Position numbers and translations under genes: made by a program | Source: Kallipyga gabonensis | GTDB lineage: Bacteria > Bacillota > Clostridia > Tissierellales > Peptoniphilaceae | Assembly: GCF_001286805.1 (NCBI RefSeq) | Contig: NZ_CXYV01000002.1 | Coordinates: forward strand, 868,001 to 932,000 | Length of the DNA: 64,000 nt | Direction: 5' to 3' | Notes under the pieces: generated by a model | Databases searched by the model: none | The model's input: only the letters and a program-made list of their open reading frames with translations | What the model was told of the DNA's origin: nothing | Part shown: in pieces, positions 1-8,608 of the stretch | How the letters are laid out: every line of letters begins with the position of its first letter | How positions within the stretch are numbered: position 1 is the stretch's first letter

Positions 1-1614
1 GAGATTTGGAACAAGACTACGGATGACATTGAAAAGGAAGTCTTTAACAACCTGGGTGAGGACAATTCCATCGCGACCATGGCCCTTTCCGGGGCACGTG
101 GTTCTTCCAAGCAGATTTCTCAGCTGGCCGGTATGCGTGGACTGATGTCCTCCGCAACCGGGGAAACCATTGAAATTCCCATTCGAGCCAACTTCCGTGA
201 AGGCTTGTCCGTTTTGGAATTCTTTATTTCCACTCATGGATCTCGTAAGGGGCTTTCGGATACTGCCCTCCGTACCGCTGACTCGGGATATTTAACCCGA
301 CGTTTGGTGGACGTTTCTCAGGATGTCATCGTCACGGAAGATGATTGCGGAACTGACCGCTATATTGAGGTTTCCGACATTAAGGAAGGGGATGAATTGA
401 TCGAGTCCCTCTCTGACCGGATTATCGGCCGGACCTCCTTTGAAGACATCCTCCACCCCAACACGGGTGAACTGATTGTCCGCAAGGATGACACCATTAC
501 CGAGAGAATCAGCGAGGAGATTGTCAAGGCTGGAATTGAGAAGGTCAAGGTCCGGTCCATCCTCGAGTGTAACACTGTTCACGGGGTCTGTGCCAAGTGT
601 TACGGACGAAACCTGGCGACAGGCAAAGCGGTTAATATCGGTGAAGCTGTCGGTATCATCGCTGCTGAGTCCATTGGCGAACCGGGTACCCAGCTGACCA
701 TGCGGACTTTCCACTCCGGTGGTGTTGCAGGAACCGCGATTACTTCCGGTCTTCCTCGTGTTGAAGAACTTTTCGAGGCAAGAAAGCCTAAGGGTCTTGC
801 TCCCATAGCCCGGACTTCCGGTGTAGTTTCCTTTAAGGAAAACAAAAAACGCCGGGATATTGTCATCACCTCCGAGGAGGGACACCAGGAAACCTACACC
901 ATCCCCTATGATTCCAAGATTGACCTCCAGGAAGGGGACTATGTAGCAAAGGGGCAAAGGCTGACCGCCGGATCTATCAATCCGGTTGAGCTTCTGGAAG
1001 TTTTAGGACCGGAAGCTGTACAGAACTACATCACTTCCGAAGTTCAGAAGGTTTACCGTCTCCAGGGCGTTGATATCGATGACCGCCATATTGAAATCAT
1101 CATCCACCAGATGATGCAGAAAGTTCGGATCCTGGAAGCCGGAGATTCCGGTTTCCTCCCGGGCACCCTCATGAATGCTCGTTTGGTTGCCCTTAAGAAC
1201 CGTCAGCTACACGAAGAAGGGAAGGAAGAGGTAGTTTACGAATACCAGCTTCTCGGAATCACCAAGGCCTCCATCGCCTCGGAATCCTTCCTCTCCGCCG
1301 CCTCCTTCCAGGAGACCACCCGGGTACTCACCGATGCTTCCATCAAGGGCAAGGTGGATTACCTCCGAGGGCTCAAAGAAAATATCATTATCGGAAAGCT
1401 CATTCCTGCCGGTACCGGAATGAAGCTCTACGCCAATAATGAGATAGACTATGAGGGCATGGATGAGGACCTGGCCAGGATTGAAGGCCTTCGGGCTGAG
1501 GGCGAGTCCTATGCCGGAACGGATTCTTTGGAGGATGAAGATTCCGACGAGGAATCTGCTGACCTTGCCGAGGAAACGGAAGAAGAAAGGGAAGAAGCTT
1601 CTTTTGCTGAATAG
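1..1614 (+). CDS. rpoC: RNA polymerase beta' subunit, C-terminal part (5' end outside window)
   Basis: This is the C-terminal part, about 537 residues, of the largest catalytic subunit of RNA polymerase. The frame is open from base 1, so the gene begins upstream of the window. Visible landmarks in order are the bridge-helix segment (HGSRKGLSDTALRTADSG, about nt 235-290), the second zinc site formed by the Cys of EDDCGTD and the three Cys of CNTVHGVCAKC, and the trigger loop TMRTFHSGGVAG near nt 700-735. The protein ends in a very acidic Asp/Glu tail of about 35 residues. The following rpsL-rpsG-fusA-tuf order is the usual Firmicutes context, here interrupted by a lipase gene. A terminator follows the stop codon. 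Identification is certain. Confidence 0.98.
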   Translation, partial: EIWNKTTDDIEKEVFNNLGEDNSIATMALSGARGSSKQISQLAGMRGLMSSATGETIEIPIRANFREGLSVLEFFISTHGSRKGLSDTALRTADSGYLTRRLVDVSQDVIVTEDDCGTDRYIEVSDIKEGDELIESLSDRIIGRTSFEDILHPNTGELIVRKDDTITERISEEIVKAGIEKVKVRSILECNTVHGVCAKCYGRNLATGKAVNIGEAVGIIAAESIGEPGTQLTMRTFHSGGVAGTAITSGLPRVEELFEARKPKGLAPIARTSGVVSFKENKKRRDIVITSEEGHQETYTIPYDSKIDLQEGDYVAKGQRLTAGSINPVELLEVLGPEAVQNYITSEVQKVYRLQGVDIDDRHIEIIIHQMMQKVRILEAGDSGFLPGTLMNARLVALKNRQLHEEGKEEVVYEYQLLGITKASIASESFLSAASFQETTRVLTDASIKGKVDYLRGLKENIIIGKLIPAGTGMKLYANNEIDYEGMDEDLARIEGLRAEGESYAGTDSLEDEDSDEESADLAEETEEEREEASFAE

Positions 1615-1632
1615 TTTTATTGAATAGGAGAT

Positions 1633-1668
1633 AAAGGGGGACGGGCCTACCGGTCTTTCCCCTTTTTA
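1633..1668 (+). terminator. Rho-independent terminator after rpoC
   Basis: AAAGGGG (1633-1639) pairs with CCCCTTT (1659-1665). An imperfect inner GACGG/CCGGTC stem lies between them, and the 3' side runs into T-rich sequence. It would end the rpoBC transcript before the lipase gene. Confidence 0.65.
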
Positions 1669-1697
1669 TTTTGGTCAAAGGCATAAGGGGGAAGTTG

Positions 1698-2495
1698 ATG
1701 GCAAGAAAAAGTAAACGAGCTTTGGTTCTTGAAGGCGGCGGGGCAAAGGGGGCCTATCAAGTAGGAGCCTACCGTGCTCTTCAAGAGGCCGGATTGGAAT
1801 TTGACTGCTTTATTGGCGTATCTATCGGTTCCTTAAATGGGGCTATGTTTGCTTCAGATAAGGCGGAACTTTGTGAGAAGCTCTGGCTTTCTTTGGATCT
1901 GTCAGAAATTTTTGGCTTGGACCAGAACGACTTGAACCGCCTCTATGAAGAGGACGATTTCTATGAAAGGATTACCGCCGGAGCCGATTTGGTGAAGGTT
2001 CTTTTGGACCACCGGGGCTTACCGGTAGAACCGATGAAAGAGCTTTTTCGTCAGTTCATTGATGAGGAGGTCCTGCGTCAATCAAGTAAGGAATTCGGCC
2101 TGGTCACCTTCAATGTTACCAAGAGGCAGGGAGTGGAATTATTTTTAGAGGATATCCCTCAGGGCAGCCTGCATGATTTCCTCATGGCCTCCTGTTATTT
2201 ACCGGTTTTTGAAATGAAACCGATTATGGGGGATTACTATCTTGATGGGGCTTTCCATGACCGGCTCCCGATTTCCATGGTGGAGGATCTTGCCGATGAG
2301 GTTGTGGCGATTGGCCTGAATCCCGATAAACTCCGTTATAAAAACATTGAAAACAAGGACCGGGTTACCCTTATCCATCCATCGCGAAGTTTGGGGAAGA
2401 GCCTGGCTTTTTCTCCTGAAAATGCTCGACGGAATATGGATTTGGGCTATGAGGATACCAGGATCTTTTTAAGGGAGCAAAAAAGGCTGAAATAG
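1698..2495 (+). CDS. Patatin-like phospholipase / serine lipase
   Basis: A 265-residue protein of the bacterial patatin family, which hydrolyses acyl esters with a Ser-Asp dyad. The oxyanion glycine-rich loop is LEGGGAKGAY (residues 11-20), the nucleophile elbow is GVSIGS with Ser42, and the catalytic Asp is Asp183 in the DGA motif. There is no signal peptide or membrane segment, so it is probably cytoplasmic or loosely membrane bound. The start chosen is ATG 1698, preceded by AAGGGGGAAG; a longer reading from TTG 1671 would lie on the terminator tail and lacks a ribosome site. It sits alone between the rpoC terminator and the str promoter. The natural lipid substrate cannot be told from sequence. 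Confidence 0.85.
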   Translation: MARKSKRALVLEGGGAKGAYQVGAYRALQEAGLEFDCFIGVSIGSLNGAMFASDKAELCEKLWLSLDLSEIFGLDQNDLNRLYEEDDFYERITAGADLVKVLLDHRGLPVEPMKELFRQFIDEEVLRQSSKEFGLVTFNVTKRQGVELFLEDIPQGSLHDFLMASCYLPVFEMKPIMGDYYLDGAFHDRLPISMVEDLADEVVAIGLNPDKLRYKNIENKDRVTLIHPSRSLGKSLAFSPENARRNMDLGYEDTRIFLREQKRLK

Positions 2496-2504
2496 GCCAA
2501 AAAC

Positions 2505-2533
2505 TTGACGAAATAGGGAATCCTATGTATACT
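2505..2533 (+). promoter_or_regulatory. str operon promoter
   Basis: TTGACG (2505-2510), a 17-base spacer and TATACT (2528-2533) make a near-consensus housekeeping promoter about 105 bases before rpsL. The -35 box starts just after the lipase stop codon. Confidence 0.88.
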
Positions 2534-2548
2534 GTATAAGGTTATCTT

Positions 2549-2612
2549 GGAGGAGATTGCTCAGTCTCCTCCCTATTTATTGAATAGAACCGCGAGCTCC
2601 GGTCCAGACCGG
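2549..2612 (+). promoter_or_regulatory. Two hairpins in the rpsL 5' leader
   Basis: GGAGGAGA (2549-2556) pairs perfectly with TCTCCTCC (2565-2572) around an 8-base loop. A second palindrome, CCGGTCCAGACCGG, lies at 2599-2612. Neither is followed by a T-tract, so they are not ordinary terminators. The first stem begins about ten bases after the predicted transcription start. They may be an mRNA stability or ribosomal-protein autoregulation element; that role is inference. Confidence 0.5.
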
Positions 2613-2639
2613 ATACTATCAAAGAAAAGGAGGAAGAGT

Positions 2640-3053
2640 ATGCCGACAATTAATCAGCTCATTCGTAAAGGGAGAAAGACCGAACGAGCCAAGTCATCCA
2701 CCCCGGCTTTAGGGTACAACTTCAACACATTGAAGAATCGAGCCACTCCGGTTCAGTCCCCTCAGAAGCGTGGTGTCTGCACTTCGGTTCGTACCGTTAC
2801 CCCGAAAAAGCCGAACTCCGCTCTACGAAAAGTCGCTCGTGTCCGTTTAACCAACGGTGCGGAAGTATTGTCTTACATTCCGGGCATCGGTCATAACTTG
2901 CAGGAACACTCCGTGGTCTTAATCCGCGGCGGTCGTGTAAAGGACCTTCCTGGTGTGCGTTACCACATCATCCGTGGAACCATGGATACCGCCGGTGTTC
3001 AAGGCCGTAAACAGGCCCGGTCCAAGTACGGTGCTAAGAAAGATGCCAATTAA
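2640..3053 (+). CDS. rpsL: 30S ribosomal protein S12
   Basis: A 137-residue S12, within the 123-140 residue range of the family. It forms part of the decoding centre of the small subunit. The conserved [20 protein letters not shown] and [14 protein letters not shown] blocks are intact, including the lysines at which streptomycin resistance usually arises, so the sequence looks wild-type there. The Asp of RVKDLPG is the residue that RimO modifies in some bacteria. The start is ATG 2640 with AAAGGAGGAAG upstream; a TTG reading 93 bases earlier would cross the leader hairpins. It is the first gene of the str operon, 132 bases before rpsG. Confidence 0.98.
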   Translation: MPTINQLIRKGRKTERAKSSTPALGYNFNTLKNRATPVQSPQKRGVCTSVRTVTPKKPNSALRKVARVRLTNGAEVLSYIPGIGHNLQEHSVVLIRGGRVKDLPGVRYHIIRGTMDTAGVQGRKQARSKYGAKKDAN

Positions 3054-3069
3054 TTAATGTAAGATGTTT

Positions 3070-3109
3070 GTGCATACAGATTTCCCCATTTTAAGGGGTG
3101 TCCATGCAC
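3070..3109 (+). promoter_or_regulatory. Long imperfect hairpin in the rpsL-rpsG spacer
   Basis: GTGCAT (3070-3075) pairs with ATGCAC (3104-3109), ACA (3076-3078) with TGT, and CCCC (3084-3087) with GGGG (3095-3098). No T-tract follows, so read-through into rpsG is expected. The place matches where S7 binds its own mRNA in other bacteria, but this sequence is not recognisably the enteric site. Confidence 0.5.
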
Positions 3110-3185
3110 AGCAGCGTAAGAAGACTGAGGTTTTCTGCGTTGAGTACCCATAATCTACTTTTAGATGAGTAAGGAGGGAAGCGAA

Positions 3186-3656
3186 GTGTCTAGAAAAGGA
3201 CATATCCCCAAGAGAAAGGTTATGCCGGACCCAAGATTTAATGACATCGCCGTATCCAAGTTGATTAACCAGGTGATGTTAGACGGCAAAAAGGGCCTTG
3301 CTCAAAAGATCGTTTACGGTGCTTTTGACTACGCCCAGGAAAAAGTGGGACAGGATGGACTGGAGATTTTCCATAAAGCTTTAGAAAATACCACCCCATT
3401 GTTGGAAGTAAAAGGACGCCGTATCGGCGGTGCGACCTACCAGGTACCTATGGAAGTTCGTCCCGAACGTCGTCAAACCCTTGCTTTGCGCTGGATCGTT
3501 TCATTCTCCAGAGCCCGCAGCGAGAAGACCATGGTCGAAAGACTGGGCAGCGAGTTAATGGATGCCTTTAATAACACAGGCGCGAGTGTAAGAAGAAAAG
3601 AAGAAATGCACCGTATGGCCGAGGCCAACAAGGCTTTTGCCCATTTCCGTTACTAA
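3186..3656 (+). CDS. rpsG: 30S ribosomal protein S7
   Basis: A 156-residue S7, exactly the usual length. It nucleates assembly of the small-subunit head and contacts the E site. The start chosen is GTG 3186, giving the normal N-terminus [11 protein letters not shown], with AAGGAGGGAAG at 3171-3181 as ribosome site; the ATG at 3165 would place the ribosome site inside the gene. The conserved VGGATYQVP-like block ([17 protein letters not shown]) and the C-terminal [19 protein letters not shown]-type end are present. It is followed 18 bases later by fusA. Confidence 0.97.
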   Translation: MSRKGHIPKRKVMPDPRFNDIAVSKLINQVMLDGKKGLAQKIVYGAFDYAQEKVGQDGLEIFHKALENTTPLLEVKGRRIGGATYQVPMEVRPERRQTLALRWIVSFSRARSEKTMVERLGSELMDAFNNTGASVRRKEEMHRMAEANKAFAHFRY

Positions 3657-3674
3657 TTTGGAAGGAGACTTTCT

Positions 3675-5780
3675 GTGGCAGAAAAGCATACAGAATTAAA
3701 AGACATCCGCAATATCGGAATTATGGCGCATATCGATGCCGGTAAAACGACGGTCACTGAGCGTATCCTCTTTTACACCGGGAAAATCCACAAGATGGGG
3801 GATACCCACGAAGGTGCTGCTCAGATGGACTGGATGACCCAGGAACAGGAGCGTGGAATTACGATCACTTCCGCGGCAACAACCTGCTTCTGGAAGAGAA
3901 ATGATCGCCTCCACCGTATAAATATTATTGACACTCCGGGACACGTGGACTTCACCGTTGAAGTTGAACGTTCCCTCCGTGTTCTCGATGGATCGGTTGC
4001 TCTGTTTGATGCCAAGTCAGGCGTTGAACCTCAGTCCGAGACCGTTTGGCGTCAGGCGGACAAGTACAGCGTTCCTCGCATGTGCTTCATTAACAAGATG
4101 GATGCAACAGGAGCCAACTTTTTCATGGCCGTTGATACGATTCGTGAAAAACTCCGTGCTAACGCTGTTCCTGTTCAATGCCCCATCGGTTCCGAAGCGG
4201 AATTTAAGGGAATTATCGACCTGCTCAGCATGAAAGCGGAAATCTATCATGACGAGTTGGGAAAGAATATCACCGAAGAAGAAATTCCGGCTGACCTTCA
4301 GGATAAGGCTGAGGAAATGAGGATGGAACTCATTGAAGAACTGTCCGAAGTTTCCGATGATATTGCTGAGGCCTACCTGGAAGATAAGGAAATCACTCCT
4401 GAGATGATGCGGACGGCCCTTCGGACCGCCACCATCGACCGGAAGGTTTTCCCTGTTCTTTGTGGATCCGCATACAAAAACCGTGGCGTACAGTTTTTAA
4501 TTGACGCTATTGTAGACTACATGCCCAGCCCCTCGGATGTTCCTCCGGTTCAGGGAATTGCACCCGGAAGTGAGGATGAGGAAGATCCTGAGGCTTTGGA
4601 AAGACAAGCCGATGAGAACGGACCTTTCTCCGCTCTTGCCTTCAAGATCGTGACCGATCCTTATGTGGGTAAGCTCTGCTACTTCCGCGTTTACTCCGGA
4701 AAGCTGGAAAACGGATCTTATGTCTACAATTCCACCAAGGGCACGAGAGAGCGTGTCTCCCGTATCCTTCAGATGCATGCGAACAAGAGACAGGAAATAG
4801 AGGTCGTTCAGGCCGGAGACATTGCTGCGGCTGTTGGTCTTAAAGGCACCACCACAGGTGATACCTTATGCGACCAGGACGACCAGATTATCCTTGAAAA
4901 TATGACCTTCCCCGAGCCGGTTATCTCGGTAGCTATTGAGCCCAAGACCAAGGCCTCCCAGGAGAAGATGGGGATTGCTCTTCAGAAATTGGCAGAAGAA
5001 GATCCGACTTTCCGGACCTATACCAATGCTGAAACCGGGCAAACCATCATTGCCGGTATGGGCGAACTACATTTGGAAATCATCGTTGACCGTCTTCTCC
5101 GTGAGTTTAAGGTTGAGGCTAACATCGGTAACCCGCAGGTTTCTTACCGCGAGTCCATCTCGACCGAGTCCGAGGCTCAAGGGAAATTCGTTCGTCAGTC
5201 CGGTGGTCATGGTCAATATGGTGATGCCAGCATTCGGATTAAGCCGGGTGAACCCGGAACAGGTATTGTTGTCCACAACAAGATCGTCGGCGGTGTTATT
5301 CCCAAGGAATTCATCAATCCGACTATCCAGGGTATCGAAGAGGCCTGTCAGACCGGTCCTATCGCAGGATTCCCTGTTTTGGACGTGGATGTCGAACTTT
5401 ACGACGGTTCTTACCATGAAGTCGACTCTTCGGAAGCTGCCTTTAAGATTGCCGGCTCCATCGCCATGCAGAATGCCTTGAAGAAGGCCAAGCCTACCCT
5501 TTTGGAGCCTCTCCAAAAAGTCGAGATCGTAACCCCTGAGGAGTACCTGGGTGATGTCATGGGCGACGTTTCTTCTCGCCGTGGTACCATCGAAAAGATG
5601 ACACCGCGTGAGGGTGTTCAAGTTGTCGATGCCTACATTCCTCTTTCAGAGATGTTTGGCTACGCAACGGACCTCCGGTCCAAGACTCAGGGTCGTGCCA
5701 CTTACTCGATGAACTTTGATCACTATGAGAAGGTGCCCGAATCCATTGCAGAGGAAGTTTCGGAGAAGAAGAATAAGTAA
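3675..5780 (+). CDS. fusA: Elongation factor G
   Basis: The 701-residue translocation GTPase, which moves tRNA and mRNA through the ribosome and acts with RRF in ribosome recycling. GTPase motifs are in order: G1 [10 protein letters not shown]2 [12 protein letters not shown]3 DTPGH, G4 NKMD and G5 GSAYKN. The later beta-barrel and domain IV-V regions are complete, including SGGHGQYGD and [10 protein letters not shown]-type blocks. The start is GTG 3675 with GGAAGGAG upstream. There is only one EF-G here, with the canonical G1 and G2, so it is most likely the main translational factor rather than a tetracycline-protection paralogue. A separate promoter precedes tuf. Confidence 0.98.
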   Translation: MAEKHTELKDIRNIGIMAHIDAGKTTVTERILFYTGKIHKMGDTHEGAAQMDWMTQEQERGITITSAATTCFWKRNDRLHRINIIDTPGHVDFTVEVERSLRVLDGSVALFDAKSGVEPQSETVWRQADKYSVPRMCFINKMDATGANFFMAVDTIREKLRANAVPVQCPIGSEAEFKGIIDLLSMKAEIYHDELGKNITEEEIPADLQDKAEEMRMELIEELSEVSDDIAEAYLEDKEITPEMMRTALRTATIDRKVFPVLCGSAYKNRGVQFLIDAIVDYMPSPSDVPPVQGIAPGSEDEEDPEALERQADENGPFSALAFKIVTDPYVGKLCYFRVYSGKLENGSYVYNSTKGTRERVSRILQMHANKRQEIEVVQAGDIAAAVGLKGTTTGDTLCDQDDQIILENMTFPEPVISVAIEPKTKASQEKMGIALQKLAEEDPTFRTYTNAETGQTIIAGMGELHLEIIVDRLLREFKVEANIGNPQVSYRESISTESEAQGKFVRQSGGHGQYGDASIRIKPGEPGTGIVVHNKIVGGVIPKEFINPTIQGIEEACQTGPIAGFPVLDVDVELYDGSYHEVDSSEAAFKIAGSIAMQNALKKAKPTLLEPLQKVEIVTPEEYLGDVMGDVSSRRGTIEKMTPREGVQVVDAYIPLSEMFGYATDLRSKTQGRATYSMNFDHYEKVPESIAEEVSEKKNK

Positions 5781-5811
5781 AGCTTCTCGGAACGAAGCGA
5801 TGACTTAAAAT

Positions 5812-5841
5812 TTGGAAGTTTTCGACGTTTTATCGTATAAT
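5812..5841 (+). promoter_or_regulatory. Internal promoter for tuf
   Basis: TTGGAA (5812-5817), an 18-base spacer and TATAAT (5836-5841) lie 41 bases before the tuf start. It would let tuf be transcribed beyond the level of the str operon. Confidence 0.65.
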
Positions 5842-5882
5842 CGTCATGAGCGTTACTTTTCACAATGAATTAGGAGGAAGCA

Positions 5883-7073
5883 ATGGCTAAAGAAAAATTT
5901 GAACGGAATAAACCGCACGTAAACATTGGTACCATCGGTCACGTTGACCATGGTAAGACCACTTTGACAGCAGCGATCACCAAGGTGATGAATGAAAGAT
6001 TCGGAACCGGTGCAGCCGTTGCCTATGAAAACATCGATAAGGCTCCGGAAGAAAGAGAACGTGGAATCACCATCAACACTTCTGTTGTTGAATATGAAAC
6101 CCCCAATCGTCACTATGCTCATATGGACTGCCCCGGACACGCCGACTATGTTAAAAACATGATCACCGGTGCTGCACAGATGGACGGCGCCATCCTGGTC
6201 GTTTCTGCTGCTGATGGTCCCATGCCTCAGACCCGTGAGCACATCCTCTTGGCTCGCCAGGTTGGCGTTCCTAAGATCTGCGTCTTCCTGAACAAGAAGG
6301 ACCAGGTTGATGATGAAGAGCTGATCGAATTGGTTGAGATGGAAGTCCGCGACATGCTCTCCGAGTATGACTTCGATGGCGACAATACACCTATCGTTGT
6401 TGGTTCCGCCCTCAAGTGCCTGGAAGAAGGCGGCGAATGGGAAGATGCTATCGTTGAACTCATGGAAAAGGTTGATGAATATATCCCCACTCCTGAGCGT
6501 GATACCGACAAGCCCTTCCTGATGCCTGTCGAAGACGTTATGACCATTTCCGGCCGTGGTACAGTTACCACCGGACGTGTTGAGCGTGGTATGATCAAGG
6601 TTGGTGACACGGTTGAAATCGTCGGCCTGACCGACAAGTCCCGTGAAGTTGTCGTTACCGGTCTTGAAATGTTCCATAAGTCCCTGGATCAATCCGTTGC
6701 CGGTGATAACATCGGTGCTCTCCTCCGCGGTGTTCAACGCAATGAGGTTGAGCGTGGTCAGGTTCTTGCCGCTCCCGGTTCTATCCATCCCCATACTGAG
6801 TTCGAAGGTGAAGTTTATGTTCTGACCAAGGATGAAGGTGGTCGTCACACTCCCTTCTTCTCTGGTTACCGTCCTCAGTTCTTCTTCAGAACTACCGACG
6901 TTACCGGTGATATTGAACTTCCTGAAGGAACCGAAATGGTTATGCCTGGCGACCATGCTAAGCTGAACATCAAACTGATCGCTCCGATCGCTATCGAAGA
7001 AGGTCTTCGTTTCGCTGTTCGTGAAGGTGGTCATACGGTTGCTTCCGGTGTGGTTACCAAGATTATCAAGTAA
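5883..7073 (+). CDS. tuf: Elongation factor Tu
   Basis: A 396-residue EF-Tu that carries aminoacyl-tRNA to the ribosome as a GTP complex. G1 is [10 protein letters not shown]2 [11 protein letters not shown]3 DCPGH and G4 NKKD; domains II and III are complete and end in VTKIIK. The start ATG 5883 follows TTAGGAGGAAGC. The codon choice is strongly biased like that of a highly expressed gene, which also explains the 393-codon open frame on the opposite strand. It is the last gene of the str operon and is closed by a strong terminator. Confidence 0.99.
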   Translation: MAKEKFERNKPHVNIGTIGHVDHGKTTLTAAITKVMNERFGTGAAVAYENIDKAPEERERGITINTSVVEYETPNRHYAHMDCPGHADYVKNMITGAAQMDGAILVVSAADGPMPQTREHILLARQVGVPKICVFLNKKDQVDDEELIELVEMEVRDMLSEYDFDGDNTPIVVGSALKCLEEGGEWEDAIVELMEKVDEYIPTPERDTDKPFLMPVEDVMTISGRGTVTTGRVERGMIKVGDTVEIVGLTDKSREVVVTGLEMFHKSLDQSVAGDNIGALLRGVQRNEVERGQVLAAPGSIHPHTEFEGEVYVLTKDEGGRHTPFFSGYRPQFFFRTTDVTGDIELPEGTEMVMPGDHAKLNIKLIAPIAIEEGLRFAVREGGHTVASGVVTKIIK

Positions 7074-7091
7074 TTACCTTTTGTAAAAAAA

Positions 7092-7126
7092 TGTGCCAAG
7101 TGCTCAATGCACTTGGCACATTTTTT
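7092..7126 (+). terminator. Strong terminator after tuf
   Basis: A perfect 12-bp stem, TGTGCCAAGTGC (7092-7103) with its complement (7109-7120), has loop TCAAT and is followed by six Ts. Six As on the 5' side would let it work on the other strand as well. Confidence 0.95.
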
Positions 7127-7139
7127 ATTAGGAGAAACT

Positions 7140-7643
7140 ATGTATCATTACGATTCCATCCTTGGTCGTCTATACATCGAAATGTCCAGAAATATCCTGT
7201 ATTCTCTCTATTGGGAGGACCACAAAGGCTTCCATCCGCCCCGTCGAAGCTTGTCCATTCCTCTAACCGGTGAAGGAATCAACTGGATTGGGCATTGGCT
7301 GGATACCTACTTTTCCGGGCAACCCGTAGAGTTAAGTGCTTTGAAGGAAACAGGCGTTCGTTTTGAACCCCAAGGTACTGACTTTCAGGAAGAAGTATGG
7401 AATCTCCTGGTCGATATTCCCTATGGAAAGTTGGTTTCTTACGCTCAACTGTCTCAGCTCTATATTCAGACCTATGGTCGACCAACCTCTCCTCGGGCGG
7501 TGGGGGGTGCTGTGGCAAGAAACCCTATCTCCATTTTTATTCCTTGTCATCGGGTTATTGGGGCTGACGGGTCCTTAACAGGCTATGCAGGCGGAATGGA
7601 GCGAAAGAAATTCCTTTTAGAGTTGGAGGGGTCTCTTCGCTAA
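7140..7643 (+). CDS. ogt: Methylated-DNA--protein-cysteine methyltransferase
   Basis: A 167-residue suicide repair enzyme that transfers the methyl group from O6-methylguanine (and O4-methylthymine) to its own cysteine. The acceptor is Cys136 in the IPCHRV motif, followed by GYAGG and the C-terminal helix. The N-terminal half is the usual poorly conserved RNase H-like domain. The start is ATG 7140 with AGGAG at 7130-7134; a longer frame from 7107 starts inside the tuf terminator loop and is rejected. No promoter is obvious, so expression may depend on read-through past the tuf terminator. Confidence 0.92.
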   Translation: MYHYDSILGRLYIEMSRNILYSLYWEDHKGFHPPRRSLSIPLTGEGINWIGHWLDTYFSGQPVELSALKETGVRFEPQGTDFQEEVWNLLVDIPYGKLVSYAQLSQLYIQTYGRPTSPRAVGGAVARNPISIFIPCHRVIGADGSLTGYAGGMERKKFLLELEGSLR

Positions 7644-7659
7644 TGATCAATAAAAAGCT

Positions 7660-7740
7660 CCGGTAGAAAATGCACTGACCCTCAAAAGTTGGATTTCTTG
7701 GTCCAACTTTTGGGGGTCAGTGCAAAACCGGTTTTTTTTT
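7660..7740 (+). terminator. Terminator after ogt, with an inserted palindrome in its loop
   Basis: CCGGT (7660-7664) pairs with ACCGG (7727-7731) and is followed by nine Ts, a plain terminator base. A 54-bp near-perfect palindrome occupies the loop. The whole would still fold as one long hairpin and end the ogt transcript. Confidence 0.8.
7671..7724. mobile_element. 54-bp palindromic mini-element resembling paired IS3-family ends
   Basis: Two 23-base arms (7671-7693 and 7702-7724) are inverted copies with one G-T mismatch, separated by TTTCTTGG. Each arm begins TGCACTGACCC and continues CAAAAGTTGGA. This is the style of terminal inverted repeats of IS3/IS150-group elements (TGACCCC..AAGTTGGAC). 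Both sides are flanked by AAA, which would fit a 3-bp target duplication. No transposase is present. Origin from IS ends is inference from remembered family consensus; the palindrome itself is directly visible. Confidence 0.5.
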
Positions 7741-7825
7741 ATGCAAAAAAGGATGCTGCTTCCCGAGTATGGAACACATCAGGGACAAAATATGCTTATG
7801 ATAGAGGATGAACAAGGACAACAAG

Positions 7826-8203
7826 CTAAGAGTGATAGGTATCCTTGTCCCGGCTTCTTTTCCAGAGGAGGAAGTGGATATAGGCTTGGACATTTTCCCT
7901 TTCCTTGGGAGTCAAATTCTCATAATGATCCAAAAGATCAAAGGGATCACCGTCTTTGAGAGAGCTTTCAGTATCAAAGGATCGAATATCCACTTTGAGA
8001 ATGGAGGAAATGACAACAAGAAGCTCGATAGACATGGAGTTTTTCCCCATCTCCCAAGCGGAAACCGCATTGCCGGAATAGGACGTTCCCATTTTTTCAT
8101 TGATGGCTTCTGCCAGCTCATTTTGGGTGAGAGATCGGGCATGGCGAAAGACTTTAAGCTTTCTTCCAATAGCCAGCTTTAGATTGTAAATATCTTCTTT
8201 CAT
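7826..8203 (-). CDS. Xre-family helix-turn-helix transcriptional regulator
   Basis: A 125-residue protein with an N-terminal Cro/C1-type DNA-binding domain: LTQNELAEAINEKMG, then GNAVSAWEMGKNSMSIELL, the usual helix 2-3 and recognition region with the W-E-G pattern. The C-terminal half is charged and unrecognised (DHYENLTPKERENVQAYIHFL). The start is the ATG complementary to 8201-8203, preceded by GGAGGT; the frame is open much further upstream, but that would cross the promoter and the divergent gene. It faces a small regulator across a 136-base promoter region with two palindromes and probably represses itself. The regulated process is unknown. Confidence 0.8.
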   Translation of the reverse strand: MKEDIYNLKLAIGRKLKVFRHARSLTQNELAEAINEKMGTSYSGNAVSAWEMGKNSMSIELLVVISSILKVDIRSFDTESSLKDGDPFDLLDHYENLTPKERENVQAYIHFLLWKRSRDKDTYHS

Positions 8204-8224
8204 AGGGACCTCCGCTATTGTCCC

Positions 8225-8254
8225 ATTATAAGTGATGAAGAAGTGTTTGTACAA
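8225..8254 (-). promoter_or_regulatory. Promoter of the minus-strand Xre regulator
   Basis: On the minus strand TTGTAC (8254-8249), an 18-base spacer and a consensus TATAAT (8230-8225) precede the gene by about 22 bases. Confidence 0.6.
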
Positions 8255-8297
8255 GCTTGTCAGGCTTAAATTCTTTTGATATTCTATTCTAAATAGA
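8251..8297. promoter_or_regulatory. Two candidate operators between the divergent regulators
   Basis: ACAAGCTTGT (8251-8260) is a perfect palindrome overlapping the -35 box of the minus-strand promoter. TCTATT-CTA-AATAGA (8283-8297) is an inverted repeat located where a plus-strand promoter (TTGATA 8276-8281 with TAATAA 8300-8305) would lie. The spacing suits dimeric Cro/C1-type repressors. Which protein binds which site is not known. Confidence 0.45.
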
Positions 8298-8339
8298 GTT
8301 AATAAAAATAATACATTATAAATGGAGTGAGAGGGTTCA

Positions 8340-8555
8340 ATGAATAATGTAGTAGGTCCCAGGATCAAATCATACATCGAAGGACATGGTATTTCTATTC
8401 GATTTCTATCCGAAAAAACAGGAATATCTATCCAAGCCCTCCGCCGAATTTTGAATGGAAAGAGTAAACTTGCTGCTGAAGTGTACTTTCTATTATGTCG
8501 AGAGTTAGACCTGCCGGTCAATTATTTTATGAGTCCGGATATTAAATCAAAATAA
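8340..8555 (+). CDS. Small Xre/Cro-type DNA-binding protein
   Basis: A 71-residue protein that is almost only a helix-turn-helix domain: IRFLSEKTGISIQALRRILNG is the turn region, followed by KSKLAAEVYFLLCRELDLP and a short tail. This is the size and pattern of a Cro-like or minimal phage-type regulator. The start ATG 8340 has GGAGTGAGAGG upstream. It is divergent from the larger Xre gene at 7826-8203, an arrangement typical of a two-repressor switch, but no phage or toxin genes accompany it. A terminator follows. Confidence 0.75.
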   Translation: MNNVVGPRIKSYIEGHGISIRFLSEKTGISIQALRRILNGKSKLAAEVYFLLCRELDLPVNYFMSPDIKSK

Positions 8556-8577
8556 GTGAATAATGAACGATGGATCA

Positions 8578-8608
8578 AGTCCCCTCAATATGAAGGGGCT
8601 TTTTTTAT
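8578..8608 (+). terminator. Terminator after the small Xre gene
   Basis: CCCCT (8581-8585) pairs with AGGGG (8594-8598), with a flanking AG/CT pair, followed by a run of seven to eight Ts. Confidence 0.75.

Noticed and set aside
292-957. A 221-codon open frame on the minus strand opposite rpoC
   Set aside because: Shadow of rpoC with low-complexity residue content and no recognisable motif.
5067-5621. A 184-codon open frame on the minus strand opposite fusA
   Set aside because: Lies fully within fusA domain IV-V coding; no ribosome site and no family resemblance.
5853-7034. A 393-codon open frame on the minus strand opposite tuf
   Set aside because: It mirrors the whole tuf gene and results from its strongly biased codon use; no ribosome site or known family, and EF-Tu on the other strand is certain.
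7720-7959. A 79-codon plus-strand frame just after the ogt terminator
   Set aside because: Starts inside the terminator T-run and overlaps the well-supported Xre gene on the other strand.
8204-8521. N-terminal extension of the minus-strand Xre regulator by about 106 codons
   Set aside because: The added part crosses the divergent gene and both palindromes, while a GGAGGT site and ATG at 8203 give a normal Xre protein.
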